Positions 63,554-64,000 of a stretch of 64,000 bases of DNA are shown one piece after another; the stretch's first letter is position 1; the number at the start of each line of letters is the position of its first letter. A program made the position numbers and the translations under genes. The notes below the pieces were generated by a model. It made no database searches. It worked only from the letters and a program-made list of their open reading frames with translations, and had not been told where the DNA came from. This DNA comes from Mojavia pulchra JT2-VF2 (lineage in GTDB: Bacteria > Cyanobacteriota > Cyanobacteriia > Cyanobacteriales > Nostocaceae), in assembly GCA_019359325.1 (NCBI GenBank), contig JAHHHN010000019.1, forward strand, positions 59,874-123,873, written 5' to 3'.

Positions 63554-63889
63554 ACCACATTTATTTATTTATTTATTTGGGCTGACTCATATGAGTTCTA
63601 CAGTAGTTTTTGTGACTAAACCGTCAAGTTGACAAAACTTTTTTGTACAATAATCGGAATTTGAGTCACAATTTACACCTTTGCTTACAATAACTCTGGG
63701 TTGGGGCTTGTAAAAACTCAATTTTGTAATTCTTGCACTGTGCTAACTAAAACACAGTATTGTGTAGAACTAAACTTAGCCCACGAAAGTTAAAGTTCGA
63801 CCTATCTTTAGTGACAGAATTTGTGCGCTTAAAGTTTCACAGAATCTTTATTAAATTTCTATTAAGCCTAAAGATAAGCTAATCGGCAT
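63554..63889. other. Spacer with a TTTA microsatellite
   Basis: 63560-63578 is (TTTA) repeated almost five times. The rest is AT-rich and contains the promoter of the small gene on the minus strand. No other gene is seen. Confidence 0.5.
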
Positions 63890-64000
63890 TTAAGCTGCAA
63901 TATACTTTACATTGCCTTTATTTTTAATTTTCCGATGCCACTTAATCACTAACTCGCCTTGATTTAACAACCTGTCTAGTAATGTTTTTAATTCATCTAC
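63890..64000 (-). CDS. C-terminal end of a gene running off the window
   Basis: From the window edge the minus strand is open for 36 codons to TAA at 63892-63890. The product ends LLDRLLNQGELVIKWHRKIK and NKGNVKYIAA, a helical and then basic beta-like tail typical of a real protein end. Only the tail is visible, so the family cannot be named. Confidence 0.45.
   Translation of the reverse strand, partial: VDELKTLLDRLLNQGELVIKWHRKIKNKGNVKYIAA

Overview
The window is chromosomal DNA of a filamentous, heterocyst-forming cyanobacterium of the Nostoc/Anabaena group. The evidence is the very frequent HIP1 octamer (GCGATCGC), abundant heptameric STRR-type tandem repeats and fold-back elements in the spacers, and cyanobacterial gene families: NDH-1 NdhF/NdhD, the atypical thioredoxin TrxC with a WCGLC active site, a Zam-type RNB protein, and a DevH-like Crp-family regulator. 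From memory, the order devH / rbcR(pacR) / NnrU-like / trxC / ndhF / ndhD resembles Anabaena PCC 7120 around alr3952-alr3957. I could not run a search to confirm this. No rRNA, tRNA, CRISPR array or intact insertion sequence was recognised.

Layout. 0-9 kb: a HAD phosphatase, a DALR-domain protein, devH with a candidate NtcA box, two tandem PstS-like binding proteins behind a candidate Pho box, a membrane Ser/Thr kinase, and the LysR regulator RbcR/PacR. 9-15 kb: an NnrU/Z-ISO-like membrane protein, trxC, ndhF and ndhD, with clear terminators. 15-19.5 kb is an accessory patch: a Uma2 nuclease, a solitary antitoxin-like gene, a MazF-type toxin-antitoxin pair flanked by a 168-bp direct duplication, an apparently frameshifted Ala/Gly-rich membrane gene, a nonsense-mutated ribbon-helix-helix antitoxin gene and a LapA-like protein. 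19.7-29 kb: phosphohexomutase, a RecB-like nuclease, a transglutaminase-domain protein, a Ca-type P-ATPase and recF. 29-36.6 kb: MgtC-like protein, a divergent PEP synthase-like protein, a baeRF3-like protein and a DUF1361 membrane protein.

36.9-43.4 kb is a minus-strand signalling operon of three sensor kinases and one single-domain response regulator. 44-44.8 kb holds dispersed repeats and a 63-bp tandem array open on both strands. 44.8-47.2 kb is a cbiMQO-type nickel/cobalt ECF transporter. 47.9-52.8 kb is an iron-acquisition locus: a Fur-box-like palindrome, a Tat-exported two-domain multicopper oxidase, an HhH lipoprotein, a ferritin-like protein, an FTR1 permease and, convergently, a siderophore/cobalamin-type binding lipoprotein. 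53-64 kb: mobA, a DUF255 protein, a probable 51-aa small gene, clpP, an unrecognised 305-aa protein, zam with a structured leader, ubiX, a LapA-like protein and a small conserved-looking gene.

Main themes: nutrient regulation (N, P, Fe, Ni/Co, inorganic C) next to photosynthetic electron-transfer genes, and heavy colonisation by small repeats that enter coding regions in frame (DALR protein, recF, mobA, the 305-aa protein, possibly cbiO). I see no wholly new multi-gene defence or metabolic system. The most unusual items are the two-strand 63-bp array, the structured intergenic RNAs at about 1.1 kb and 59.3 kb, the active-site-degenerate Zam, the degenerate PEP synthase-like protein, and the duplicated and decayed toxin-antitoxin region.
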